A stretch of DNA of 64,000 bases from Streptomyces althioticus (lineage in GTDB: Bacteria; Actinomycetota; Actinomycetes; Streptomycetales; Streptomycetaceae), in the NCBI GenBank assembly GCA_014649355.1, contig BMSW01000005.1, positions 1 through 64,000 on the forward strand. Direction: 5' to 3'. Position 1 is the stretch's first letter; every line of letters starts with the position of its first letter. The position numbers and the translations under genes were made by a program. Of this stretch, positions 25,901 through 36,189 are shown in pieces. The notes beneath the pieces were generated by a model. The model saw nothing but the letters and a program-made list of their open reading frames with translations, did no database searches and had not been told where the DNA came from.

Positions 25901-27994
25901 TCACTCGGCCTGGAGCACCAGCAAGGCCATGTCGTCCGCCGGGGGCCGCGCGTCGAACTCGTGCACGAGCTGGGTGATCCGGTCCGCTATGGCCCCGGCC
26001 TCCATCCCGGCGCAGCCCGCGAGCGCCCGGGCCAGTCCGTCCCCGTCGTCGAACTGCCGGGATCCGGAGCGCCGCTCGGTGACCCCGTCGGTGACGCAGA
26101 GCAGGCTGTCGCCGGAGTACATCTCGAAGGTCTCGCCGGTGTACCCGGCGTCCTCGACCACTCCGAGCAGCGTCTGCGGCTGGGCGACGGCCCGGACACC
26201 GCCCTCGGGGTCGAGGAGCAGCGGGAGGGGGTGGCCGGCGGAGGCGAGGGTGCAGCGGACGCCGCCCTCGAAGGGCACGAGCTCGCCGTAGAGGAGGGAC
26301 AGGAAGCGGGTCTGGGGGCCGTCGCCGGGGGCGGCGGGGCGCGCCCCGGCCGCCACCAGCGCGCGGGCGGCGGCGTCCGCGGCCTCGGTGGCGTCGTCGA
26401 GGAGGAGCTGGTTGAGCCGGTCGAGGACGTCGGCGACGCGGTAGCCCTCGCGGGCGAGCAGCCGCAGCCAGGGGCGGACCAGGCCGATGACGACGGCCGC
26501 CTCGGGCCCCTTGCCCTGGACGTCGCCGACGGCGAAGCACCAGCGTCCGTGGCCGGCCGGGAAGAGGTCGTAGAAGTCGCCGCTGGGGCCTCCCTTGTCG
26601 CACGGTTCGTGGACGAGGGCGCTGCGCACGCCGGGGATCTCGGCGACGGCGCCGGGCAGCAGGCCCCGCTGGAGCACGGCGCTGATGGTGGCCTGGCGGG
26701 CGTACTGCCGGGCGGCCCCGATGGCGAGCGCGACGCGCCGGCCCAGGTCCTCCACGAGCCCGGTGATCTCGTCGGGGAAGCGGTCGATGCCGCCGCGCCC
26801 GATCACCAGCGTGCCGAGCGGCCGGCCCCCGGCGACGAGCCGGTACGCGAGCGCGGCCCCGGCGCCCTCGGCGCCGTCGGCCGCCTCGGCGTCCCCGGTC
26901 TCCGCGGCGGCGTCGTGGACCGGCCACGGGTACGGCACGGGCCCGGTGCCGAGCGGGTCGTCGGAGTGGGGCGGCGGGGTGCGTTCGAGCGCCCGGCTCA
27001 GCTCCTCCACCAGATGCTCGCCGGCGTGCCAGACGCGGGCGAGGCGGCCTCCCGTGCCGGGCCGGCCGCCGTGCGCGGTGGCCTCGTCCTCCAGCCAGAC
27101 CGCGCACCAGTCGGCCAGCCGCGGCACGATCAGCTGGCCGGTGAGGGAGGCGACGAGGTCCTCGTCCAGCTGTCCGGCGAGCAGGTCGGACGCCTCGGCG
27201 AGGAAGGACAGCGCGCCCCGGCCCAGCCAGGCGCCGTCGCGTCCGGGGCGGCGGGCCAGCCAGTCGTCGCCGTAGGAGGCGGCACGCCAGGCGTCCCGGG
27301 GGCCGTCACGCGGGCCCTCCCGGGGTCCGTCGTGGCCGCGCGGGGCGAGCGGGTCGGAGGCGAGGAGAGCGGCGGCGCGCAGGTCCCGCGCCGGGGCGCG
27401 CTCCCCGGCGTACGCGGCGGGCGGGCCGGCGGGCGCCTCCTCCCGCGTCGGCAGCCGCGCCCACACGGTCTTGCTGCCCGCGCGGTAGGTGACGCCCCAG
27501 GACTCGGCGAGCGCGGCGACCAGGCGCAGGCCGCGCCCGTACTCGGGGATGTCGTGCGCCGGCGCCTCCGCGGCGTCGTCGCGCGGCGCGCGGGAGGGGT
27601 GCCGGTCGGCGACCTCGACGACGAGCGCGCCGGTGTCCTCCTCCAGCCGGCAGGTCAGGTGCACGTCGGTGCCGGCGTGCACGACCGCGTTGGTGACCAG
27701 CTCGCTGGCGACCAGGGCGGCGTCGTCGCCGACCCGGCCGGTGAGGAGGTCGGCGCCGTCCGCCGAGGACTGCGCCCACTCGGTGAGCGCCTTGCGCAGC
27801 ATCGCGCGTGCCGAGCCCGGCGCGAGGGGGCTTCCGGACAGCGTCGCCTCCACCCGCGTGCGCCCCCGCACGTCGGAGGCGCACGAGGTGGTCTCCCGTT
27901 GGGTCGGAATGGCCCGCATGGGCAGCTCCCCGGGCAGTTCGTACGAAGAGAACTCGATCGCTTGCCGACAGGGTGACAGAACGGACCCGCCCAT
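25901..27994 (-). CDS. Three-domain phosphatase: HATPase_c - GAF - PP2C/SpoIIE (697 aa)
   Basis: Domains in order: a GHKL anti-sigma-kinase-like ATPase (~50-180; N-box ASELVTNAVVHAG with E98 and N102, G-box EYGRGLRLV); a GAF-like region (~250-450); a PP2C/SpoIIE phosphatase (~465-697) with GGPSGDFYDLF, FAVGDVQGKG, LASAGHPLPLLL, CVTDGVTERR and PADDMALLVL, the Mg/Mn-binding Asp motifs. Kinase-like and phosphatase domains in one chain suggest a switch acting on an anti-sigma factor antagonist (STAS) partner not encoded here. No membrane segment. ATG 27994 has no obvious ribosome site, and a later ATG at 27919 is possible. Confidence 0.9.
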   Translation of the reverse strand: MGGSVLSPCRQAIEFSSYELPGELPMRAIPTQRETTSCASDVRGRTRVEATLSGSPLAPGSARAMLRKALTEWAQSSADGADLLTGRVGDDAALVASELVTNAVVHAGTDVHLTCRLEEDTGALVVEVADRHPSRAPRDDAAEAPAHDIPEYGRGLRLVAALAESWGVTYRAGSKTVWARLPTREEAPAGPPAAYAGERAPARDLRAAALLASDPLAPRGHDGPREGPRDGPRDAWRAASYGDDWLARRPGRDGAWLGRGALSFLAEASDLLAGQLDEDLVASLTGQLIVPRLADWCAVWLEDEATAHGGRPGTGGRLARVWHAGEHLVEELSRALERTPPPHSDDPLGTGPVPYPWPVHDAAAETGDAEAADGAEGAGAALAYRLVAGGRPLGTLVIGRGGIDRFPDEITGLVEDLGRRVALAIGAARQYARQATISAVLQRGLLPGAVAEIPGVRSALVHEPCDKGGPSGDFYDLFPAGHGRWCFAVGDVQGKGPEAAVVIGLVRPWLRLLAREGYRVADVLDRLNQLLLDDATEAADAAARALVAAGARPAAPGDGPQTRFLSLLYGELVPFEGGVRCTLASAGHPLPLLLDPEGGVRAVAQPQTLLGVVEDAGYTGETFEMYSGDSLLCVTDGVTERRSGSRQFDDGDGLARALAGCAGMEAGAIADRITQLVHEFDARPPADDMALLVLQAE

Positions 27995-28193
27995 AAGCGT
28001 GGAGTCACGAAAGTGGATCGCTTGTCGGGGGAACAGTGCTACACGTTCGGTCGAGAACGGCGCCGCGACCGCTCGTTTCCGGTCACCCGGGGACGAGAAG
28101 TGGCGGGCCCGCGCCGCTCGGCGCGGGCCCGCACGACAGAAGCGCTCGCGTCAGGGAAGCCCTGCCGTCCGGAGGGCCCTGCCGTCAGGAGGG

Positions 28194-28257
28194 CCCTCAC
28201 CTCGAGGCAGCCCTCGCCTCAGGGCAGCCCTCACCTCGAGGCAGCCCTCGCCTCAGG
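28194..28257. repeat. 30-bp perfect direct repeat at the end of the MDR gene
   Basis: Two identical 30-bp copies at 28194-28223 and 28228-28257 are separated by 4 bp; the second reaches into the stop codon of the MDR gene (28253). A shorter related GGAGGGCCCTGCCGTC segment precedes them. No function is evident. Confidence 0.85.
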
Positions 28258-29197
28258 AGAAGTCGAGGACCAGGCGCCCCCGCAGGCCGCCCGCCTCCAG
28301 CAGGCGGTGCGCCTCGGCCGCGTCGGAGGCGGGCAGCACCTTGGCGACGCGCAGGGACAGCACGCCCTGCTCGGCCTGGAGCCGGAGGGTGTCCAGCAGG
28401 GCGGTGTCCTCGCGGACGCTCGCCACGAGCACCGGGGCCACCGTCACGCCGCGCTCGGCGGGGCCCTGCCAGCCGCGGAGGGCGACGAGGGTGCCGCCGT
28501 CCGCGACCGCGGGGACGGCCTCCTCGCGCTGGTCGGAGCCGTCCACCAGCCCGGGCACGCCGTCGGGCGCCAGGTCGCGGACGCGGGCGGCGACGTCCGC
28601 GCCCCGGTCGACGACGTGGTCGGCGCCGAAGCCGCGCACCAGGTCGCGGTCGTGCGGGGCGGCGTCGGCGACGACGGTCAGACCGTCGGCCTTGGCTAGT
28701 TCGATCGCGTAGCCGCCGACGGCGCCCGCCGCGCCGGTCACGGCGACGGTCGCCCCCTTCGGCAGGGCGAGGGTGTCGAGGGCCAGCCGGGCGGTGGCGG
28801 CGTTCATCAGGAGGGTGGACGCCTCGGCGTGATCCGTCCCGGCGGGCGCGGGCACGACGGACTCCGCGGGCACGACGATCTGTTCGGCGTACGCGCCACC
28901 CTGCGGGCGGACGAACATCACGAGGGCGACGACCCGCTGCCCCACGCTCAGCCGGCCGTCGACGCCGGGACCGATCTGGTCGATCACACCGGCCGCGTCC
29001 ATGCCGGGCACGTACGGGGGCGGGACGTCCCGCAGCCGGACGGCGTGACCCCCGGTGCGCATCATGACGTCGGTGGGGTTCACGGCCGCGGCGTGCACCC
29101 GGATGCGGACCTCACCGGGTCCCGCCTCGGGCATGGGAAGTTCCAGCTCCCGCAGGACGTCGGGGCCGCCGTAGGTGGTCAATCCGATTGCCTTCAT
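28253..29197 (-). CDS. Zinc-independent MDR oxidoreductase, quinone-reductase-like (314 aa)
   Basis: A medium-chain dehydrogenase/reductase of the quinone oxidoreductase type: GroES-like N-terminus (PMPEAGPGEVRIRVHAAAVNPTDVMMRTG, PPYVPGMDAAGVI) and a Rossmann domain with the nucleotide motif VTGAAGAVGGYAIELAK. The catalytic zinc Cys/His of alcohol dehydrogenases is missing, which fits NADPH:quinone reductase-like enzymes. ATG 29197 (MKAIGLTTYGG) is chosen because the family begins there. It stands 105 bp from the acyl-CoA ligase gene on the same strand. Confidence 0.86.
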   Translation of the reverse strand: MKAIGLTTYGGPDVLRELELPMPEAGPGEVRIRVHAAAVNPTDVMMRTGGHAVRLRDVPPPYVPGMDAAGVIDQIGPGVDGRLSVGQRVVALVMFVRPQGGAYAEQIVVPAESVVPAPAGTDHAEASTLLMNAATARLALDTLALPKGATVAVTGAAGAVGGYAIELAKADGLTVVADAAPHDRDLVRGFGADHVVDRGADVAARVRDLAPDGVPGLVDGSDQREEAVPAVADGGTLVALRGWQGPAERGVTVAPVLVASVREDTALLDTLRLQAEQGVLSLRVAKVLPASDAAEAHRLLEAGGLRGRLVLDFS

Positions 29198-29302
29198 GCG
29201 GTGAGGCAACCGTGACGGACCGCGATCGATTCCCGGGACTGGCGACAAAGAAGCGGAGGGACGGCGTCGGCCGGGAGAGCGTGCCTCCCGGCCGACGTCC
29301 CG

Positions 29303-31177
<1,875 letters not shown>

Positions 31178-31243
31178 GACATCCTCCGGGGCCCGCGACG
31201 GTGCGGCTGGCTCAGTGCGGCTGGGGTTTCCTCGCGTCGTTGT

Positions 31244-31258
31244 TTAACTCGCGAGTAA
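31244..31258. promoter_or_regulatory. Palindromic operator candidate upstream of the acyl-CoA ligase
   Basis: ACTCGCGAGT is a perfect 10-bp palindrome inside TTAACTCGCGAGTAA, about 70 bp before the ligase start. Its form resembles sites of TetR-family lipid regulators. The regulator is not encoded in the window. Confidence 0.45.
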
Positions 31259-31352
31259 CTATCGAGCACGGACAGAGTAAAGGTCGACCGGCCACCGCGT
31301 AAGGGGCCACGGCCTGTAACTTCACACGGACGGGCACCCAGGGAACGTACGA

Positions 31353-31380
31353 GGCCCGCCGCACGGACGTGCGACGGGCC
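31353..31380. terminator. Hairpin downstream of lepA
   Basis: GGCCCGCCGCAC and GTGCGACGGGCC pair with one internal mismatch around a 4-nt loop, 43 bp beyond the lepA stop codon. It probably ends the lepA transcript and isolates the ligase promoter. Confidence 0.6.
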
Positions 31381-31422
31381 CCGATTCGCCCGGTTTGCGG
31401 AGTGACCCCCGGTAACCTGCGG

Positions 31423-33291
31423 CTACTTCTTGGCCTTGCCGGATCCCGCGTTCTCGTCGCTGGAGAGGACGGCGATGAAGGCCTCCTGCGGAACCTCCAC
31501 GGAACCCACCATCTTCATCCGCTTCTTGCCTTCCTTCTGCTTCTCCAGCAGCTTCCGCTTACGGGAGATGTCACCGCCGTAGCACTTGGCGAGGACGTCC
31601 TTGCGGATGGCGCGGATGGTCTCGCGGGCGATCACCCGGGAGCCGATGGCCGCCTGCACGGGCACCTCGAACGCCTGCCGCGGGATCAGCTCCTTCAGCT
31701 TGGCGACGAGCCGCACGCCGTACGCGTACGCCTGGTCCTTGTGGGTGATCGCGGAGAACGCGTCCACCTTGTCGCCGTGCAGCAGGATGTCCACCTTGAC
31801 CAGGCTGGACGTCTGCTCGCCGGTGGGCTCGTAGTCGAGGGAGGCGTAGCCGCGGGTCTTGGACTTCAGCTGGTCGAAGAAGTCGAAGACGATCTCGGCG
31901 AGCGGCAGGGTGTAGCGGATCTCCACCCGGTCCTCGGAGAGGTAGTCCATGCCGAGCAGGACGCCGCGCCGGCTCTGGCACAGCTCCATGATCGAGCCGA
32001 TGAACTCGCTGGGCGCGAGGATCGTGGCCCGCACGACCGGCTCGTAGACCTCGTTGATCTTCCCCTCGGGGAACTCGCTCGGGTTGGTGACGGTGTGCTC
32101 GGTGCCGTCCTCCATGACCACGCGGTAGACCACGTTGGGCGCGGTGGCGATCAGGTCGAGCCCGAACTCGCGCTCCAGCCGCTCGCGGATCACGTCCAGG
32201 TGCAGCAGGCCGAGGAAGCCGACGCGGAAGCCGAAGCCGAGCGCGGCGGAGGTCTCCGGCTCGTAGACCAGGGCGGCGTCGTTGAGCTGGAGCTTGTCGA
32301 GAGCCTCGCGCAGCTCCGGGTAGTCCGAGCCGTCCAGGGGGTAGAGCCCCGAGAACACCATCGGCTTGGGGTCCTTGTAGCCGCCGAGCGCCTCCTCGGC
32401 GCCCTTGTTCTGGCTGGTGACGGTGTCACCGACCTTGGACTGGCGGACGTCCTTCACACCGGTGATCAGGTAGCCCACCTCGCCGACGCCGAGGCCGTCG
32501 GCCGGCAGCATCTCGGGCGAGTTGGTGCCGATCTCCAGCAGCTCGTGGGTGGCGCCGGTGGACATCATCCGGATGCGCTCGCGCTTGTTGAGCTGGCCGT
32601 CGATGACACGGACGTAGGTGACGACACCGCGGTAGGAGTCGTAGACCGAGTCGAAGATCATCGCGCGGGCGGGGGCGTCCGCGACGCCCACCGGGGCGGG
32701 CACGTCGGCGACCACCCGGTCCAGCAGCGCCTCGACGCCGAGACCGGTCTTCGCGGAGACCTTCAGCACGTCGTCCGGGTCGCAGCCGACCAGGTTCGCC
32801 AGCTCCTCGGCGAACTTCTCCGGCTGCGCGGCCGGCAGGTCGATCTTGTTGAGGACCGGGATGATCTGGAGGTCGTTCTCCATCGCCAGGTACAGGTTGG
32901 CGAGGGTCTGCGCCTCGATGCCCTGGGCGGCGTCGACCAGGAGGATGGTCCCCTCGCACGCGGCGAGCGACCGGGAGACCTCGTACGTGAAGTCGACGTG
33001 CCCCGGGGTGTCGATCATGTTGAGGATGTGCGTCTTGCTCTTGTCGTGGGTCGGCGCCCACGGCAGGCGCACCGCCTGGGACTTGATCGTGATGCCGCGC
33101 TCGCGCTCGATGTCCATGCGGTCGAGGTACTGAGCGCGCATCTGCCGCTGCTCGACCACTCCGGTCAGCTGGAGCATCCGGTCGGCGAGCGTGGACTTGC
33201 CGTGGTCGATGTGCGCGATGATGCAGAAATTGCGGATCAGCGCCGGGTCGGTACGGCTCGGCTCGGGCACATGGCTAGGAATCGCGGGCAC
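31423..33291 (-). CDS. lepA: Translation elongation factor 4 (LepA, 622 aa)
   Basis: A translational GTPase: G1 is AHIDHGKST (27-35), switch 2 IDTPGHVDF, and NKIDLPAA the guanine-binding motif. These are followed by EF-G-like domains II, III and V and the LepA-specific C-terminal domain ([19 protein letters not shown]). LepA acts on stalled or mistranslocated ribosomes and during 30S biogenesis. GTG 33291 ([16 protein letters not shown]) is chosen with AGGA 6 nt upstream; the frame is open for another 180 bp. It is divergent from rpsT. Confidence 0.95.
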   Translation of the reverse strand: MPAIPSHVPEPSRTDPALIRNFCIIAHIDHGKSTLADRMLQLTGVVEQRQMRAQYLDRMDIERERGITIKSQAVRLPWAPTHDKSKTHILNMIDTPGHVDFTYEVSRSLAACEGTILLVDAAQGIEAQTLANLYLAMENDLQIIPVLNKIDLPAAQPEKFAEELANLVGCDPDDVLKVSAKTGLGVEALLDRVVADVPAPVGVADAPARAMIFDSVYDSYRGVVTYVRVIDGQLNKRERIRMMSTGATHELLEIGTNSPEMLPADGLGVGEVGYLITGVKDVRQSKVGDTVTSQNKGAEEALGGYKDPKPMVFSGLYPLDGSDYPELREALDKLQLNDAALVYEPETSAALGFGFRVGFLGLLHLDVIRERLEREFGLDLIATAPNVVYRVVMEDGTEHTVTNPSEFPEGKINEVYEPVVRATILAPSEFIGSIMELCQSRRGVLLGMDYLSEDRVEIRYTLPLAEIVFDFFDQLKSKTRGYASLDYEPTGEQTSSLVKVDILLHGDKVDAFSAITHKDQAYAYGVRLVAKLKELIPRQAFEVPVQAAIGSRVIARETIRAIRKDVLAKCYGGDISRKRKLLEKQKEGKKRMKMVGSVEVPQEAFIAVLSSDENAGSGKAKK

Positions 33292-33402
33292 GCAGGGTCC
33301 TGATTCTTGAGGCGTCCGCATACGTGTGCTTGTCCGTCTGCGGTCTCGGGTCGGATCGATACGTAGCTTCCATGGTCCCACGGGTGGCGACCGGGGACGG
33401 GT

Positions 33403-33432
33403 TTGGGCCGCGGAACGGCCCGCTGGTAGTGT
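33403..33432 (+). promoter_or_regulatory. Candidate promoter of rpsT
   Basis: TTGGGC and TAGTGT hexamers are separated by 18 nt, about 110 bp before the rpsT start. They approximate a housekeeping sigma promoter; the -35 is weak. Confidence 0.3.
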
Positions 33433-33543
33433 GGGGGGCTGTGTCTCATGCCCTCTCAGCGCGAGGCACACCCCAAGAAATCACCCGGTGCGAAGCCGTG
33501 CGTCAGCGTACGGCCCCGTGCCAGAACCTGTAGAGGCTCATTC

Positions 33544-33810
33544 GTGGCGAACATCAAGTCCCAGATCAAGCGGAACAAGACCAACGAGAAGGCCCGGCTG
33601 CGCAACAAGGCCGTCAAGTCCTCTCTGAAGACCGCGATCCGCAAGGCCCGTGAGGCCGCCGCCGCGGGTGACGTGGAGAAGGCCACCGAGTACCAGCGCG
33701 TCGCCGCGCGTCAGCTCGACAAGGCCGTCTCGAAGGGCGTCATCCACAAGAACCAGGCCGCCAACAAGAAGTCGGCGCTGGCTCGCAAGGTCGCGGCCGT
33801 CAAGGGCTGA
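33544..33810 (+). CDS. rpsT: 30S ribosomal protein S20 (88 aa)
   Basis: A small, very basic helical protein with the S20 signature: [25 protein letters not shown] at the N-terminus, [14 protein letters not shown], then [17 protein letters not shown]. It binds the 5' domain of 16S rRNA early in 30S assembly. GTG 33544 follows AGAGG by about 7 nt; an upstream in-frame ATG at 33448 would add a tail not found in S20 proteins. It is monocistronic, divergent from lepA and followed by two hairpins. Confidence 0.96.
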   Translation: MANIKSQIKRNKTNEKARLRNKAVKSSLKTAIRKAREAAAAGDVEKATEYQRVAARQLDKAVSKGVIHKNQAANKKSALARKVAAVKG

Positions 33811-33880
33811 ACCACCCTGATCTGACCGTCGGCGGGACCCGGGCGGGCCCTCTCTCATCCGCCCCCGGCCGACACCCCAG

Positions 33881-33921
33881 AGCCCGTACGCGGCCTGCGT
33901 TCGCCACGCGGGTACGGGCTC
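33881..33921. terminator. Hairpin downstream of rpsT
   Basis: AGCCCGTACGCG and the later CGGGTACGGGCT pair imperfectly around a ~15-nt loop, 71 bp after the rpsT stop. Confidence 0.45.
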
Positions 33922-33938
33922 GACAGCTTCATCCGGAG

Positions 33939-33978
33939 GCCCCGTCCCCCGCCCTTCCCCAGGGCGGGAGGCGGGGCC
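33939..33978. terminator. Strong two-way terminator between rpsT and holA
   Basis: GGCCCCGTCCCCCGCCCT pairs with AGGGCGGGAGGCGGGGCC (two mismatches) around a 4-nt loop, followed on the plus strand by TT. It separates the convergent rpsT and holA genes. Confidence 0.75.
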
Positions 33979-34006
33979 TTCCGCATGCGGTTCCCGTGTC
34001 GCGGGG

Positions 34007-34996
34007 TCACGCCCGGCCGCGGGAGCGGGCCGCGCGGGCGATGGTGACGACCGCCTTCTCCAGGGCGTACTCCGGGTCGTCCCCGCCGCCCTTGACTCCG
34101 GCGTCGGCCTCGGCGACCGCGCGCAGCGCCACGGCGACGCCGTCCGGGGTCCAGCCGCGCATCTGCTGGCGCACGCGGTCGATCTTCCAGGGGGGCATGC
34201 CCAGCTCGCGCGCCAGGTCGGCGGGCCGGCCGCCGCGCGCCGAGGACAGCTTGCCGATGGCCCGCACGCCCTGCGCCAGCGCGCTGGTGATCAGCACCGG
34301 GGCCACGCCCGTGGACAGCGACCAGCGCAGCGCCTCCAGGGCGTCCGCCGTCCGTCCCTCGACCGCCCGGTCGGCGACCGTGAAGCTCGACGCCTCGGCC
34401 CGCCCGGTGTAGTAGCGGCCGACGACCGCCTCGTCGATGGTGCCCTCGACGTCCGCGACGAGCTGCGTCACCGCGGAGGCCAGCTCGCGCAGGTCGCTGC
34501 CGATGGCGTCGACGAGGGCCTGGCACGCCTCGGGCGTCGCCGAACGCCCCGCCGTCCGGAACTCGCCGCGGACGAACGCCAGCCGGTCCGCCGGCTTGGT
34601 CATCTTCGGGCAGGCCACCTCCCGCGCGCCCGCCTTGCGCGCGGCGTCCAGCAGTCCCTTGCCCTTGGCGCCGCCCGCGTGCAGCAGCACGAGGGTGATC
34701 TCCTCCGCGGGCGAGGACAGGTACGCCTTGACGTCCTTGACCGTGTCGGCCGACAGGTCCTGCGCGTTCCGCACGGCCACGACCTTGCGCTCGGCGAACA
34801 GCGAGGGGCTGACCAGCTCGGCGAGGGTGCCCGGCTGGAGCTGGTCCGGGGTGAGGTCGCGGACGTCCGTGTCGGGGTCGGTCGCCTTGGCGGCGGCCAC
34901 CACCTCCCGCACGGCGCGGTCCAGCAGCAGCTCCTCCTGGCCCACGGCGAGCGTCACGGGGGCGAGGGGGTCGTCGGATGCGTTCTTCCTGGCCAT
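34007..34996 (-). CDS. holA: DNA polymerase III delta subunit (329 aa)
   Basis: A diverged AAA-like clamp-loader subunit: DPDTDVRDL near the start, SPSLFAERKVVAVRNAQDL, ALVDAIGSDLRELASAVTQL and the C-terminal collar domain with LARELGMPPWKIDRVRQQMRGW, all typical of actinobacterial HolA. It opens the beta clamp for loading onto DNA. No P-loop is expected in delta. ATG 34996 (MARKNASDD) is preferred over an upstream GTG-rich extension. It stands alone, downstream of a small acidic gene. Confidence 0.9.
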   Translation of the reverse strand: MARKNASDDPLAPVTLAVGQEELLLDRAVREVVAAAKATDPDTDVRDLTPDQLQPGTLAELVSPSLFAERKVVAVRNAQDLSADTVKDVKAYLSSPAEEITLVLLHAGGAKGKGLLDAARKAGAREVACPKMTKPADRLAFVRGEFRTAGRSATPEACQALVDAIGSDLRELASAVTQLVADVEGTIDEAVVGRYYTGRAEASSFTVADRAVEGRTADALEALRWSLSTGVAPVLITSALAQGVRAIGKLSSARGGRPADLARELGMPPWKIDRVRQQMRGWTPDGVAVALRAVAEADAGVKGGGDDPEYALEKAVVTIARAARSRGRA

Positions 34997-35064
34997 CGCC
35001 GACAAGCATCCCACGCGCCACCGACAGCCCCGCCCTGCCGGGCGGTCACCCGGCCACCGCGGCC

Positions 35065-35319
35065 TTACGGCTCCTCGCGCCAGCCGTCCCACCCGGCGAC
35101 GAACTCGTTCAGCTCGTCCGCGTCCAGCCGGCCCGGCTCGTCCCGCAGCAGCACGAGCCACTGCGCGTCCTCCGCGTCGTCCTCCCCCGCGAGGGCGTCC
35201 CGCACGAGCCGCGGCTCCTCGTCCACGCCGAAGCGCTCCTCCAGCGCCTCCGCCACCTCCTCGGCCGCGTCCCGGTCGGGCAGCACCAGCACATGTCGCA
35301 CATCACTCACACGGCTCAT
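35065..35319 (-). CDS. Small acidic protein of unknown function (84 aa)
   Basis: The product is strongly acidic (many D/E, e.g. DALAGEDDAEDAQW and EERFGVDEEPR) with an alternating helix/strand pattern VRHVLVLPDRDAAEEVAEALEERFG that looks like a small ferredoxin-like or ACT-like fold. Trp residues cluster at the C-terminus (FVAGWDGWREEP). No family recognised. ATG 35319 overlaps the stop of the N-acetyltransferase gene (ATGA), so it is translationally coupled to it. Confidence 0.72.
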   Translation of the reverse strand: MSRVSDVRHVLVLPDRDAAEEVAEALEERFGVDEEPRLVRDALAGEDDAEDAQWLVLLRDEPGRLDADELNEFVAGWDGWREEP

Positions 35320-36185
35320 TGTCCGGTACGGGCCCGGCCGCCCGTCCCGCCGCCCCGCACCGTCGGCACCGCGTCCAGCGTGATCCCGAACTCGTCCCGG
35401 TAGATCCCCAGCACCTCCGCGTCCGAGCCGGTCTCCCGCTCCCGCCGCGTGCCGTCCGGTGCCGTGAGCGTCAGCCGGCGGCCGCTCAGCGTGATCCGCC
35501 CGCCGTCCTCGGTGACCCGCGAGCACACCAGCGACCGGGTGAAGTGGGAGTGCGGCGAGGTGCGGTGCCACCAGGCTCCCGCGGTGAAGTCGGCGAGCGC
35601 CCTGGGCCGGGTCTCCAGCCGGTACACCGGCCGCCCCTCGCGCAGCACGTCCAGGTCCGCCGCGTCCGCCGCCTCGTGCCCGCCGCGCACCCCGGCCGCG
35701 TCCGCCCCCGACTCCGCGACCCGGAACACGCCCGCCGGGTCCCGCTGCTCGCCCCGCTCCCCGAAGGCGAGCGGCAGGTGGAAGTGCGACCCGAAACCGA
35801 CGTCCGCCAGCCAGTCACCCCCGTCGTCCGTCCGCACCCGCAGCGCGAGATGGTCGTACGGGATGCCCAGCCGTCCGCCCTCCCCGTACACCCGTGCGGC
35901 GAGCAGGGTGACGTCGTAGCCGAGGGCGGTCAGCAACGCTGCGAAGGCGCCGTTGAGTTCGTAGCAGAACCCGCCGCGTCCGGCCCCCACCACCTTGTCC
36001 ACCAGCCGCTTCTCGTCGAGCACGACCTCCTCGCCGAGATGCACGGACAGGTTCTCGAACGGCACGGTCCGCAGATGGCGCAGATGCAGCTCCCGCAGCG
36101 CGTCCGGTGTGGGCCGTGCGGGCCGCTCCACCCCCAGGCGGCGCAGGTAGGCGTCGGTCGTCGCGGTGTCGATCCCGTCGGTCAT
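35316..36185 (-). CDS. nat: Arylamine N-acetyltransferase (289 aa)
   Basis: The cysteine-protease-like triad is intact: C74 in GRGGFCYELNG, H112 in YDHLAL and D128 in LADVGFG. The N-terminal PFENLSVHLGE motif also matches. These cytosolic enzymes move acetyl groups from acetyl-CoA to arylamines or hydrazines. The gene begins 4 bp after the comEC stop and overlaps the following small gene by ATGA, so it belongs to a comEA-comEC-nat run. Confidence 0.93.
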   Translation of the reverse strand: MTDGIDTATTDAYLRRLGVERPARPTPDALRELHLRHLRTVPFENLSVHLGEEVVLDEKRLVDKVVGAGRGGFCYELNGAFAALLTALGYDVTLLAARVYGEGGRLGIPYDHLALRVRTDDGGDWLADVGFGSHFHLPLAFGERGEQRDPAGVFRVAESGADAAGVRGGHEAADAADLDVLREGRPVYRLETRPRALADFTAGAWWHRTSPHSHFTRSLVCSRVTEDGGRITLSGRRLTLTAPDGTRRERETGSDAEVLGIYRDEFGITLDAVPTVRGGGTGGRARTGQ

Positions 36186-36189
36186 GTCC

